A stretch of 31,506 nucleotides of DNA from DASSTY01 sp035760645 (GCA_035760645.1 DASTSO010000069.1:1-31506), one strand, 5' to 3'. Counted from the first letter of the stretch, positions 1 to 7,453 are shown. A program made the numbers and translations. The notes: generated from the letters alone by a model not told the origin.

Positions 1-1538
1 TGCTCGGCCGCCGTGCGGATCTCGGTCATGGCCACCGTGACCTGGTCGGCCGCCTGCTTCTGCTGCTCGGTGGCGCGGAGGCTGTCCTCGAGCTCGTCGC
101 CGGTGGTCCGCATCAGCTCGACCACCTCGCCGGCCTGCTTCGAGCCGCGCTCGGTGGCGAGGATCGTGGCGTTGGTCTTGTCCTGGACCGTCTGGATGAT
201 CTCGCGGATGTTGTCGGTCGAGCGGACGCTGCGCTCGGCCAGCTTGCGCACCTCGCCGGCGACCACCGCGAAGCCGCGGCCCGCCTCGCCGGCCCGCGCG
301 GCCTCGATCGCGGCGTTGAGCGCGAGGAGGTTGGTCTGCGAGCTGATCTGCTTGATGAGGTCGATGAAGTCGGTGATCGACGCGCTCTGCCGCGCGAGCT
401 CCTGCACCTGACCCGCGCTCGTCGTCACCACCTCGCGCACGTCGAGCAGCGTGCGGCCCGCGGCCTCGACGTCCTTGCGGTGATGCGCCGCGAGCTCGCG
501 GATCTGCTCGCCCAGCTCGGCCACCCGGCTCGCGGCCTTCGCGTTGAGCGCCGCCGCCTGCCGCAGCTCGGCCAGGAAGCGGTCGGCCTCGTCCATGCCG
601 CGCACCTGCTGCTCGGCGCTCGTGGCGATCTTGACCATCGCCGTCGAGATCTCGCCGCTCGAGGCGGCGAGCTCCTCGCTCATCGCGCTGAAGTCGCTCG
701 CGCTGCCGCCGATCGCGTTCGCCTCGCGCACGACCGCCTCCACGATGCCCCGGAGCCGGCCGCTCATCGCGTCCATCGCCTGCGCGAGCCGCTCGAGCTC
801 GGTCGGCATGGTGCCGAGCTGCACGGGACGCAGGTCGCCCTGGCCGAAGCGGTCCACCGCGCCGGTGAGGCGGGTGAGCGGCCGGTTCACCCAGCGCTGC
901 ACCACGAGCCAGACGATGCCGGCGCCCAGCAGCACGGTGACGCCGAAGACGACCCACAGGAGCAGCTGGCGCTGCTGGGCGCTCCGCCGGATCGCCTCCG
1001 CCTGCTCGAGCGCCCGCTGCGTCTGCGCGGCCGAGAGGGTGCGCACGATCGTCACCAGCGTGTCCGAGGGCCCGCGCGCCAGCTCGGCGGTGCGGCGCGC
1101 GTCGTCGAGGCGCCCCAGGTCGGCGTAGGCGTGGGCGAGCGCGTAGCTCACCTCGACTTGCGCCTGCTCCTGCTGGATCTGGTTGATGACGTAGCGGTCC
1201 GCCGTGGAGAAGCCGGCCAGGTCGCTGTAGCGGCGCTGGTAGGCGTAGCTCGAGTCGCTGTTGGCGAGGAAGTCGGTCTTCAGCCGCTCGTCGGGCCGCA
1301 CGAGGTAGCCCTCGGCCGCGCGCACCTCGCTCGTGATCGAGGCGACGAGCCCGCTGCTCAGGTTGCTGCCGCGCAGCGGGGCGCTCAGCTCCTCGTCCAC
1401 CTGGCGCGTCATGCGGCCGAGCGAGCTCGCGCCCACGATGGCGAGCACCAGCGTGAGCACGAGCAGCAGGCTCATGCCGAAGATGAGGCGGTTCTGGAGA
1501 CTCCGGAACGTCTGGCGCAAACGATCGAAGCGGCTCAT
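1..1538 (-). CDS. Methyl-accepting chemotaxis protein (3' end cut by window edge)
   Basis: Transmembrane chemoreceptor that would signal to CheA/CheW. About 512 codons are visible and the frame runs off the left edge. After a short basic N-terminus there is a membrane segment (about residues 18-40), a periplasmic helical region of about 130 residues, a second membrane segment (about 173-193), a HAMP region and a long coiled coil. The tip shows the MCP hallmark QTNLLALNAAIEAARAGE followed by GRGFAVVA.EVRKLAERS. Known from the family: this hairpin tip binds CheA/CheW. The ATG overlaps the stop of the upstream binding-protein gene by 4 bases (ATGA), so translation is probably coupled. Pairing with two periplasmic binding proteins suggests that a liganded binding protein is what the receptor reads; this is inference. 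No che genes are in the window. Confidence 0.93.
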   Translation of the reverse strand, partial: MSRFDRLRQTFRSLQNRLIFGMSLLLVLTLVLAIVGASSLGRMTRQVDEELSAPLRGSNLSSGLVASITSEVRAAEGYLVRPDERLKTDFLANSDSSYAYQRRYSDLAGFSTADRYVINQIQQEQAQVEVSYALAHAYADLGRLDDARRTAELARGPSDTLVTIVRTLSAAQTQRALEQAEAIRRSAQQRQLLLWVVFGVTVLLGAGIVWLVVQRWVNRPLTRLTGAVDRFGQGDLRPVQLGTMPTELERLAQAMDAMSGRLRGIVEAVVREANAIGGSASDFSAMSEELAASSGEISTAMVKIATSAEQQVRGMDEADRFLAELRQAAALNAKAASRVAELGEQIRELAAHHRKDVEAAGRTLLDVREVVTTSAGQVQELARQSASITDFIDLIKQISSQTNLLALNAAIEAARAGEAGRGFAVVAGEVRKLAERSVRSTDNIREIIQTVQDKTNATILATERGSKQAGEVVELMRTTGDELEDSLRATEQQKQAADQVTVAMTEIRTAAE

Positions 1539-2677
1539 CGCTCACCCGCGAGATGGAGGGCGCCGTTCTTGACGACGGCGATGTAGATGGTCCGGCTCGG
1601 CACGTCGCCGAGCGAGTCGAAGGCGATCCGGCCGGTCACGCCCTCGAACGGGTGCGCCGCGTCGCGCGAGGCGAGCGCCTCGCGCACCGCGCGCCGGCCG
1701 GTGCCGGCCGACCGGATCACGTCGGCGAGGAGATAGACGGCGTCGTAGGTGGCCGCTGCCGGCTGGTTCGGCTGCCCGGCGGCGGGATACTTCGCGTGCC
1801 ACGCCTCGACGAAGCGACGGTTCGCGGGCGTCTCGATCGTCGGCAGGTAGGCGGCCGACTCGTACGACCCCTCGGCGATGGCGCCGGTGCCCTCGAGCCC
1901 CTCGAGACCGTCACCGCCCATGATCGGCAGCTGGACGCCGCGGGCGCGCGCCTCGCGCAGCACCTGCTGGCCCTCGCTCAGGTTGCCGGCGACGAGCATG
2001 AACTGCGAGCGGCCGTCCCGGGCGAGCCGCTCGACGTAGGGGCCCACCTCGGGGACGTCGCCCAGGTAGGGATTGACCGCCAGCACCGCGCCGCCGCGCT
2101 TGCGGAACTCCTCGACGAAGGTCTGGCGGATGCCGCGGCCGTACTGGTCGTTGAGGTAGAAGACGGTGCCGCGCTCGTAATGCAGCCCGTCGCGCACCCA
2201 GCTCGCCAGCGCGCGCCCGTGATCGAGGTCGCTGGGGCAGACGCGGAAGGTCCAGGGGCCGGCGTAGCTCACCTCGGGCGAGGAGCTCGAGGGCGAGAGC
2301 TGCACCACCGGGTTGCTGCCGCCGTTGTAGATCGGCGCGGCCTGGAGCGTGGTGCCGGAGAAGAGATGGCCGATCACCGCGCTCACGTCGGTCGCGCGCA
2401 GCCGCTCGGCGACCGCCACGGCGCTGTCGGTGTTGTTGTGATCGTTCTGCGCCAGCAGCTCGATCATGCGGCCGTTGATCCCGCCGGCGCGATTGATCTC
2501 CTCCACCGCGAGCTCGGCGGCGAGCTTCATCGGCCGTCCCACGGGATCGTCGAAGGGGCCGGCGAGGCCGATGCGCACCGGCCCGTCCGAGGCGGCGCAG
2601 CCCGCCGTGCCGAGAAGGCCGAGGCAGAGCGCGGCGAGGCCGAGGGGCCGGAGGCGCCGCAGGTCGGGAACGAACAC
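1535..2677 (-). CDS. Branched-chain-amino-acid-type substrate-binding lipoprotein (second of a tandem pair)
   Basis: Periplasmic binding protein of the LivJ/LivK (Peripla_BP_6) type, 380 residues. The GTG at 2677 is chosen because GGAG lies 7 bases upstream and it gives a compact lipoprotein signal: LRRLRP, a hydrophobic stretch, then LLGTAGC with Cys27 as the lipidation site (the -3 Thr is atypical). An ATG at 2740 would add 21 residues lying over the upstream hairpin. Mature motifs shared with the paralogue at 2756-3898 include GPVRIGLAG, EEINR.GG, YNGG..PVVQL, FRVCPSD, YLND.YGRG.RQTF and GGDGLEG. The two proteins align nearly without gaps at roughly half identity by eye, so this is a duplication. 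No permease or ATPase gene is adjacent. The ligand is not predictable; many family members bind ligands other than amino acids. Confidence 0.9.
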   Translation of the reverse strand: MFVPDLRRLRPLGLAALCLGLLGTAGCAASDGPVRIGLAGPFDDPVGRPMKLAAELAVEEINRAGGINGRMIELLAQNDHNNTDSAVAVAERLRATDVSAVIGHLFSGTTLQAAPIYNGGSNPVVQLSPSSSSPEVSYAGPWTFRVCPSDLDHGRALASWVRDGLHYERGTVFYLNDQYGRGIRQTFVEEFRKRGGAVLAVNPYLGDVPEVGPYVERLARDGRSQFMLVAGNLSEGQQVLREARARGVQLPIMGGDGLEGLEGTGAIAEGSYESAAYLPTIETPANRRFVEAWHAKYPAAGQPNQPAAATYDAVYLLADVIRSAGTGRRAVREALASRDAAHPFEGVTGRIAFDSLGDVPSRTIYIAVVKNGALHLAGER

Positions 2678-2703
2678 GTCTCTTCTCCGCTGCTGAACGG
2701 ATG

Positions 2704-2729
2704 CCCGCCCGGTCCCACGACCGGGCGGG
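2704..2729 (-). terminator. Hairpin between the two binding-protein genes
   Basis: CCCGCCCGGTC (2704-2714) and GACCGGGCGGG (2719-2729) form an 11-bp perfect stem around a CCAC loop. It lies 27 bases after the stop of the first binding-protein gene and 26 bases before the GTG of the second. No T-run follows, so partial termination or mRNA stabilisation (differential expression of the two paralogues) is as likely as full termination. Confidence 0.5.
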
Positions 2730-2755
2730 GCGCTGCTCAAGTCCTGCTGCTGTTC

Positions 2756-3898
2756 CTACTGGCCATCGGCCAGCCGGATGCGCCCGCGCTCGACGACGCC
2801 GACGTAGACCCGGCGTCCCGGCACGTCGCCGAGGGAGTCGAAGGCGAGGGGACCGGTGATCCCCGCGAACGCCGGCGCCGTGCTGCCCACCTGGGCGAGG
2901 CCGTCGCGGATCGCCCGCCGGCCGGTGCCGACGCGCCCCATGACCTCGCGCAGCAGGTGCACCGACTCGTAGGCACCCACCGCCGCGAAGTTCGGCGCCG
3001 GCGCCTCGGGGAAGCGGCGGCGGTAGGCCTCGAGAAAGCGCCGGTTCGCCTCGGTGGCGACGTCGGGGAGGTAGGCGGCGCTGGTGTAGACGCCGTCGGC
3101 GATCGCCCCGTCGGCCTCGATCCCCTCGAGCCCGTCGCCGCCGAGCACCGCGCCGCGGAAGCCCTGGGCCCGTGCCGCGCGCAGGATGGTGCTCGCGTCC
3201 TCGCGATAGCCCGCGATGACGAGCGCCTCCGCCCGCTCGTGGTGCGTCAGGTCCTCGAGATACGGCCCGACCTCGGGCGTGGTGCCGAGGTAGGGATACA
3301 CGCCCGCGAGCGCGCCGCCCTGGCGCCGGAAGTTGGCCGCGAAGGTCTGGCGGACGCCGCGACCGTAGTCGTCGTTCAGGTAGATCACCGCCGCGCGCTG
3401 GAGCCGGAGCCGCGAGCGGGTCCACGCCGCCAGCGTCTCGCCGTGCGCGCGGTCGCTGGGGCAGACCCGGAAGGTGTACGGCCCGGCGTGCGAGACCTCC
3501 GGGGCGGTGGCCGACGGCGTGAGCTGCACGACCGGATCGCGCCCGCCGTTGTACACCGCCGCGGCGGCCAGCGTCGGCCCCGAGTAGATGTGGCCCACCA
3601 CCGCGACGACGCCGCTCTGGTAGAGTTCGGTCGCGACCGCCACCGCCGTGTCGCGGTTGGCGCGGTCGTCGCGCACGACGAGCTCGATCGGGCGCCCGTC
3701 CACGCCGCCCGTGCGGTTGATCTCCTCCAGGGCGAGCTGCGCGGCGCGCAGCGCCGGGGCGCCCGTCGCGTCCTGGAAGTTGCCCGCCAGCCCGATGCGC
3801 ACCGGGCCGCTGTCGCGCCAGGCGCATCCGCCGATCACGAGTACCGCACATGCGAGGACGAACGCCGGACGGAAACGCCGTCGGCCAGGCCACTGCAT
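2756..3898 (-). CDS. Branched-chain-amino-acid-type substrate-binding lipoprotein (first of a tandem pair)
   Basis: Paralogue of the next gene, 380 residues from the ATG at 3898, which has GGAG 9 bases upstream. The signal peptide is MQWPGRRRFRPAF, a hydrophobic stretch, then LVIGGC with lipid-anchored Cys25, a good lipobox. The mature part has the two-lobe Peripla_BP_6 pattern: GPVRIGLAGNF at the N-terminus, EEINRTGG, VVGHIYSG, the FRVCPSD hinge region, YLNDDYGRGVRQTFA and LGGDGLEG. It is the first gene of a three-gene unit ending in the chemoreceptor. A good -35/-10 pair lies about 130 bases upstream. The family normally delivers ligands to LIV-type ABC importers or, in some bacteria, to sensory receptors. 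Only a sensory partner is visible here, but the importer could be elsewhere in the genome. Confidence 0.9.
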   Translation of the reverse strand: MQWPGRRRFRPAFVLACAVLVIGGCAWRDSGPVRIGLAGNFQDATGAPALRAAQLALEEINRTGGVDGRPIELVVRDDRANRDTAVAVATELYQSGVVAVVGHIYSGPTLAAAAVYNGGRDPVVQLTPSATAPEVSHAGPYTFRVCPSDRAHGETLAAWTRSRLRLQRAAVIYLNDDYGRGVRQTFAANFRRQGGALAGVYPYLGTTPEVGPYLEDLTHHERAEALVIAGYREDASTILRAARAQGFRGAVLGGDGLEGIEADGAIADGVYTSAAYLPDVATEANRRFLEAYRRRFPEAPAPNFAAVGAYESVHLLREVMGRVGTGRRAIRDGLAQVGSTAPAFAGITGPLAFDSLGDVPGRRVYVGVVERGRIRLADGQ

Positions 3899-4027
3899 CG
3901 TTGCTGACTCCGTGGTATGGCGTCGCTCGGAAAGCGCACGAGCGGGGACGCGCCCGATCTGCAAGAACTTCGCCGCAGCGGGACGGCTCACTCGACTCGG
4001 TGCGTCAGGGGAAGGGGAGGGTGGCGT

Positions 4028-4056
4028 AGCTTACCCCCGGCCGCGTTGTCAGGCAA
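4028..4056 (-). promoter_or_regulatory. Predicted promoter of the binding-protein/chemoreceptor operon
   Basis: On the minus strand TTGCCT (4056-4051), a 17-base spacer and TAAGCT (4033-4028) give a sigma70-like pair. The predicted start near 4021 leaves a leader of about 120 bases before the ATG at 3898. The remainder of 3899-4183 shows no gene. Confidence 0.45.
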
Positions 4057-4183
4057 GCAGTTGCCGGCCCGGTCCGGCGGCGGCGTGGCGGGCGGCCCCG
4101 GAACGACGCGCGCCGCCGGCGGGCGGATGCCGCCGGCGGCGCGCGGAAGATTGCGACGCGGTCGGGAGGGCTGCGAGGGGGGC

Positions 4184-4756
4184 TCAGCCGCCGCCGCGGC
4201 TCGCGCGGCCCGCGCGCGTGCGGCCCCAGTCGTCGAGCGTGCGCCCGTCCACCAGGCTCACCGAGGCGACCTTCTCCCCCTTCTCGACGCGCCAGGTGAG
4301 CCGGAGCATCCGGCCGCGCCGCACCCACTGCATCGACCACTGGGGACCCTGCACCCGCGCGCCGGCGCGGCCGTAGCTCGTCTCGAGCGCCTCGCGCCAC
4401 TGGTCGAGCTGATCGCCCCCGAGCCGGCCCGAGAGGGTGATCACCCCGGCCACGCCGTCGATCGCCGAGGCCCAGAGCTCGAGGGGCGCGCCCCGCTCGG
4501 GGTCCACGAGCGTCGCGCGGCACTCCTGCACGCGGGGGTCGGTGCGCGAGCGGTTGCAGCGCAGCGGCCGGCCGCCGAGCTCGGTGACGCGGGCGCCGAG
4601 GGTGGCGACGCTGTCGCCGGGGCTGAAGCCGAGGAAGCCGAGGGACGCCGGGGCCTGGGCGCGCGCGGGGGCGGGCGCGAGGGCGAGCAGCGCGAGCGCC
4701 ACGAGCGCGGAGGGGGCGGCCAGCGACGCACGGAGTCGGGGAGCGAAGCGGAGCAT
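4184..4756 (-). CDS. Small secreted protein of unknown function
   Basis: 190 residues with no family I recognise. The N-terminus is a clear Sec signal peptide: MLRFAPRLR, an Ala/Leu-rich core, then PARAQA as the likely signal peptidase I site (about residue 34). The mature part starts with LGFLGFSPGDSV, holds two cysteines about 14 residues apart (RCNRS and ECRAT) that could form a disulfide, and ends in a basic Gly/Arg-rich tail. The segment VRRGRMLRLTWRVEKGEKVASVSLVDG looks like a beta-hairpin. No convincing Shine-Dalgarno precedes the ATG at 4756. It sits just after the cold-shock gene's terminator hairpin on the same strand, so it probably has its own promoter. I am confident that it is a gene but not of its role. 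Confidence 0.75.
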   Translation of the reverse strand: MLRFAPRLRASLAAPSALVALALLALAPAPARAQAPASLGFLGFSPGDSVATLGARVTELGGRPLRCNRSRTDPRVQECRATLVDPERGAPLELWASAIDGVAGVITLSGRLGGDQLDQWREALETSYGRAGARVQGPQWSMQWVRRGRMLRLTWRVEKGEKVASVSLVDGRTLDDWGRTRAGRASRGGG

Positions 4757-4788
4757 GGGCCAATGGGGTGCGGGATGGTCCCGAAACG

Positions 4789-4828
4789 CCCCACCGCGGA
4801 CGCCGGTGTCCTGACGTCCGCGGTGGGG
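4789..4828 (-). terminator. 14-bp-stem terminator downstream of the cold-shock gene
   Basis: CCCCACCGCGGACG (4789-4802) and CGTCCGCGGTGGGG (4815-4828) form a perfect 14-bp stem around a 12-base loop. On the minus strand it is followed by CGTTTCGG, a weak T-tract. It lies about 70 bases beyond the cold-shock stop codon. Confidence 0.7.
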
Positions 4829-4899
4829 TGGGAGACTGCTCGAGTCACCCGCGGGCCGGCGGCGTGCCGGACGGCGCGAGCTCGGATCCTTCAGGGCCT

Positions 4900-5100
4900 T
4901 CAGACCTTGCGGACGTTCGACGCCTGCAGGCCCTTCGGGCCCTCGACGATCTCGAACTCGACCTGGTCGCCCTCGGCCAGACTGCGGAAACCCTCGGCGA
5001 CGATGGCCGTGTGGTGTACGAAGACGTCCTTGCCCCCGTCCTGGGCGATGAAGCCGAACCCCTTCGCATCGTTGAACCACTTCACCGTGCCTCTTGCCAT
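4900..5100 (-). CDS. Cold-shock protein (CspA family)
   Basis: 66-residue single OB-fold nucleic-acid chaperone that melts RNA structure, matching the normal family length. It starts MARGTVKWFN and has RNP1 KGFGFI (residues 13-18) and RNP2 DVFVHH (about 25-30). It ends QASNVRKV. The ATG at 5100 is preceded by AGAGG with 8-base spacing. The coding part is framed by a leader of up to 195 bases and a strong terminator, the usual monocistronic csp layout. Confidence 0.97.
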   Translation of the reverse strand: MARGTVKWFNDAKGFGFIAQDGGKDVFVHHTAIVAEGFRSLAEGDQVEFEIVEGPKGLQASNVRKV

Positions 5101-5295
5101 TGCTACAACCTCTTTTCAAGGGGAGTCGCGCACTCCGCGAAAGCGTCCCGACCCGGGTGGTCGAGCACGAGAAACCGTCCGGATCGCGGTCCGGTCGGCA
5201 CAACGGCGTGTCAGCTACCTGGGGGATGCGTCACGATTGCCGATGGGCGGTCGAGTGTAAGTCCTTCGATAAGCTCAGTTACGGCTCCGATTCTG
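5101..5295 (-). promoter_or_regulatory. Long 5' leader region of the cold-shock gene
   Basis: This 195-base stretch between the ogt stop and the cold-shock ATG is less GC-rich than its surroundings. It contains dyads such as CCGGAC...GTCCGG near 5180-5195. A TTGACA (5298-5293) overlaps the ogt stop codon but lacks a convincing -10 at proper spacing, so the promoter is unassigned. Known from the family: csp mRNAs often carry long structured, temperature-responsive leaders. Such a role here is inference. Confidence 0.4.
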
Positions 5296-5877
5296 TCAAT
5301 AGGAGCGCAGCACGAGCCCCGCCGCGCGCAGCTCGTGGTCGAGCAGCCAGCGCTTGCGGGGCAGGCCGCCGCCGTAGCCGACGAGGTCGCCCTGCTTGCC
5401 GACGACGCGGTGGCAGGGGATGCAGATGGCGAGATGATTGGCCCCGACCAGCTGGCCCACCTGGCGCGGGTGCAGCCCCGTCGCGCGGGCGATGTCGTCG
5501 TAGCTGCGGGTCTCGCCGAACGGGATCTCCCACAGCGCGCGGGCCACCACGACCTGGGCGGGCGAGAGGTCGAAGAACTTCCCCAGATGATAGGGAAAGG
5601 GAAACGGCGCCGGCTGCCCCGCGAAGTAGCCGTCGAGCCACTCGCGCGTCGCCGCGCAGGGGCCCATCTCCACCGTCGCCCGCGGATGCAGCGCCCGCAC
5701 CCGCTCCTGCCAGCCCAGCCGCAGCGCCCGCGCCGGAAACTCCACCACGAGCGCCCCCGCCTCGCACTCGACGAGCGTGAGCGGGCCGACCGGGCAGGGA
5801 TAGGAGGTCCAGTGAATGTTCAAGGCGGCCGAAGGCGATCGAGGGCGGTCGAGGGCGGGCAGGGACTGCCGCGCCAT
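5296..5877 (-). CDS. ogt: Methylated-DNA--protein-cysteine methyltransferase
   Basis: Suicide DNA-repair enzyme that moves the alkyl group of O6-alkylguanine to its own cysteine; 193 residues from the ATG at 5877. The active site is IPCHRVVG (Cys155). The arginine finger RQVG (Arg138), hinge Asn147 and the C-terminal GGLPRKRWLLDHE region (Glu182) are all in place. The N-terminal half is the small ribonuclease-H-like domain typical of Ogt. The start is chosen over an in-frame one at 5916 because a TAGAAT box ends 7 bases upstream of the ATG, so the 5916 codon would lie upstream of the transcript. No Shine-Dalgarno is seen, which fits a leaderless mRNA. It is transcribed away from the gene at 6004. 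Confidence 0.95.
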   Translation of the reverse strand: MARQSLPALDRPRSPSAALNIHWTSYPCPVGPLTLVECEAGALVVEFPARALRLGWQERVRALHPRATVEMGPCAATREWLDGYFAGQPAPFPFPYHLGKFFDLSPAQVVVARALWEIPFGETRSYDDIARATGLHPRQVGQLVGANHLAICIPCHRVVGKQGDLVGYGGGLPRKRWLLDHELRAAGLVLRSY

Positions 5878-5884
5878 TGGCGTA

Positions 5885-5890
5885 ATTCTA
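5885..5890 (-). promoter_or_regulatory. -10 box of ogt (leaderless)
   Basis: TAGAAT on the minus strand ends 7 bases before the ogt ATG (5877), so transcription should start at or one base before the start codon. No recognisable -35 is present. Confidence 0.4.
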
Positions 5891-5991
5891 TCGCGATACC
5901 TGCTCACCGCTACCACCGGCCGCCGGCGACCGCCCGCAACCGCCGGCCGCGCCCGCGGCCGCCGCCTCTACGTACCTCCCGTCCCACCTCC

Positions 5992-5998
5992 TATATTG
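5992..5998 (+). promoter_or_regulatory. TAnnTTG-type -10 box of the 6004 gene (leaderless)
   Basis: TATATTG lies with its hexamer end 6 bases before the ATG at 6004, which places the transcript start on the A of the ATG. There is no Shine-Dalgarno and no clear -35. Confidence 0.5.
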
Positions 5999-6003
5999 AT
6001 CCC

Positions 6004-6615
6004 ATGGCCACTCCACAGACTCTCGTGATCCGGACCTTCACGGACCGGGCCGAGGGACTCTCGCACTTCATGCTGCGCGCCGGCGAGGCGCCGCGGCTCG
6101 TCGCCTATGACGACGCGCTCGGCTGCCCCATCGAGATGGCGCTCTCCGCCCTCGAGTGGACGCACGTCGTCGGCATCCTGCAGGACGACGATCTCGTGCA
6201 GGCGGCGCGGCTGACGAGCGAGACGGCCGCCACGGTGGTCGAGCGCAAGCAGGCCGACGGACGGCAGTACGTCTATCTCGGCCCGCGGCTCGACGCGCCG
6301 CCGATGGACGTCTTCGAGGGCGCCGTCCTCTTCGACGAGCCCGGCGTGAAGGCGGTGGAGTTCAGCCAGCGGGCCCACGCGCTGGCGCACTTCCTGCGGG
6401 CCACCGGCGGCGTCGGCGCGCTCCTCGCGCTGCTCTCGCGCCGTGCGCCCGAGGTGCGTCACCTGCGCCGCTGGCTGCCGGCCGTGATCCAGGAACTCGA
6501 CCATCCCCGCACGCTCGTCGCCGGCTGGTTCGCCGCCAGCGCCGCGGGCTGCCTCTTCTTCTCGACGGATGGCGAGGCCACGTACCGCTACATCGAGGTC
6601 GGTCTCGAATCATGA
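6004..6615 (+). CDS. Unknown cytoplasmic protein, first of a two-gene unit
   Basis: 203 residues; I do not recognise a family. There is no signal peptide or membrane helix. Predicted character is mixed alpha/beta, with an acidic first half containing VVGILQDDDLVQAARL and YVYLGPRL, then a helical Arg/Leu-rich stretch and a C-terminus CLFFSTDGEATYRYIEVGLES. The ATG at 6004 is preceded by a TATATTG box, and the codon pattern is strongly GC3-biased like its neighbours, supporting a real gene. Its TGA overlaps the ATG of the next gene (ATGA), so the two are probably co-translated. Function unknown. Confidence 0.8.
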   Translation: MATPQTLVIRTFTDRAEGLSHFMLRAGEAPRLVAYDDALGCPIEMALSALEWTHVVGILQDDDLVQAARLTSETAATVVERKQADGRQYVYLGPRLDAPPMDVFEGAVLFDEPGVKAVEFSQRAHALAHFLRATGGVGALLALLSRRAPEVRHLRRWLPAVIQELDHPRTLVAGWFAASAAGCLFFSTDGEATYRYIEVGLES

Positions 6616-7199
6616 TGTCTCCGCTTCTCCGCCTCGTCGCGCTCGCCGCGCTGGCACTCGCCCCGGCCGGCGCGCTCCAGGCCCAGCAGTCGATCCAGCC
6701 GATCGGGACGGCCCCGGCGCCGACGCCCGACGCCGCGCGCGCCAAGGTGCGCGGCGCCCTCGTCGCCCTCGGCGACTCGCTGCAGACCGTCTCGGCCGCG
6801 ATCGCGCGCATCGAGCGCGCCCCCGGCAGCCCGAGCGACGCGCTCCAGCTCTCGCGCGCCCGCGTCATGGGCCGCGCCTGCGGCGGGGCCGCGACCCAGC
6901 TCGTCGCCACCCGGCGCATGGTGCGCGAGTCGGCCATCCCGGGCGCGAGGGTGAAGGCCGCCCAGGCCGAATACCTGCGCGCCCTCGACAAGCTGCACGG
7001 CACCCTCGGCTGGTGCGACTCGACCTTCCTCGCGATGAGCCAGCCCGGCAAGGCCGAGGAGGCGCGCGAGTGGGGGATGAACCGCGCCTCCCGGGTGCGC
7101 GCGGCGCTGGCCGAGTACCAGCAGGTGCTCCTCGCCTACGGCGGCGCCCTCGGCATCGACCCGACCCGGACCTCGGAGCACCGTCTGCTCGTGCCCTGA
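6612..7199 (+). CDS. Secreted helical protein of unknown function
   Basis: 195 residues starting MMSPLLRLVALAALALAPAG with a signal peptidase site after ALQA (about residue 24), so it is exported. The mature part is largely helical (ALGDSLQTVSAAIARIERA, RVKAAQAEYLRALDKLHG) with two cysteines (RACGG and GWCDS) that could pair. It contains no catalytic motif I know. The first ATG overlaps the stop of the upstream gene by 4 bases. A 58-bp perfect palindrome lies 30 bases after the stop and should end the transcript. An adaptor or periplasmic helper role is possible but only a guess. Confidence 0.8.
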   Translation: MMSPLLRLVALAALALAPAGALQAQQSIQPIGTAPAPTPDAARAKVRGALVALGDSLQTVSAAIARIERAPGSPSDALQLSRARVMGRACGGAATQLVATRRMVRESAIPGARVKAAQAEYLRALDKLHGTLGWCDSTFLAMSQPGKAEEAREWGMNRASRVRAALAEYQQVLLAYGGALGIDPTRTSEHRLLVP

Positions 7200-7229
7200 G
7201 CCGGTCGGGCCCGGGCGAGCGCCTCCGAC

Positions 7230-7287
7230 CCCGAAACGTCCACCGCCCGACCGGCTCCGGAGCCGGTCGGGCGGTGGACGTTTCGGG
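7230..7287. repeat. 58-bp perfect palindrome, probable bidirectional terminator
   Basis: Two 29-base arms meet at CTCC|GGAG between 7258 and 7259 with no mismatch. Arms include CCGAAACGTCCACCGCCC and its complement. Part of the arm (GAGCCGGTCGGGC) occurs a third time at 7198-7210, across the stop of the upstream gene. It is far longer than needed for termination. Confidence 0.85.
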
Positions 7288-7305
7288 TCCCTTCGGGGTG
7301 CTCGC

Positions 7306-7394
7306 TGTGGATCCACACTCTCCACATGCTGTGGAGGAAGCGGCCAACTGCCACGCGGGCCGCGGGTTCGAATCCACGGCGCTCTCCACGTGGA
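7306..7394. repeat. Cluster of TCCAC/GTGGA dyads
   Basis: Three inverted sites are packed in 89 bases: TGTGGATCCACA (7306-7317), CTCCACA-tgc-TGTGGAG (7320-7336) and TCCACGTGGA (7385-7394), plus a single TCCAC at 7373. The TCCACA core resembles the DnaA-box core, but there is no AT-rich element and no replication gene nearby. A protein-binding array is likely; its ligand is unknown. Confidence 0.5.
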
Positions 7395-7423
7395 AATGTC
7401 GTAAACCGAAGAAAGACAGGCGC

Positions 7424-7453
7424 TTGCGGGTTTCTTGCCGGCTCCTATCTTGG
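7424..7453 (+). promoter_or_regulatory. Predicted promoter facing a gene-free structured region
   Basis: TTGCGG (7424-7429), 17-base spacer, TATCTTG (7447-7453). It has the same TAnnTTG form as other boxes in the window. No open frame of convincing composition follows, so it would transcribe a non-coding RNA toward the hairpin at 7758-7795. Confidence 0.45.

Noticed and set aside
5293..5298. TTGACA as the -35 of the cold-shock gene
   Set aside because: It overlaps the ogt stop codon and no acceptable -10 occurs 16-18 bases downstream.
4768..5991. Plus-strand extension of the 6004 gene back to 4768
   Set aside because: It runs antisense through the cold-shock and ogt genes; the TATATTG box and protein-like composition begin at 6004.
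7346..7390. Intact tRNA-Gly gene
   Set aside because: No D-arm, the anticodon and T stems do not pair, and the acceptor strands are missing. Kept only as a low-interest finding.
7306..7394. Origin of replication
   Set aside because: DnaA-box-like cores are imperfect, there is no AT-rich unwinding element, and dnaA, dnaN or parAB are not nearby.
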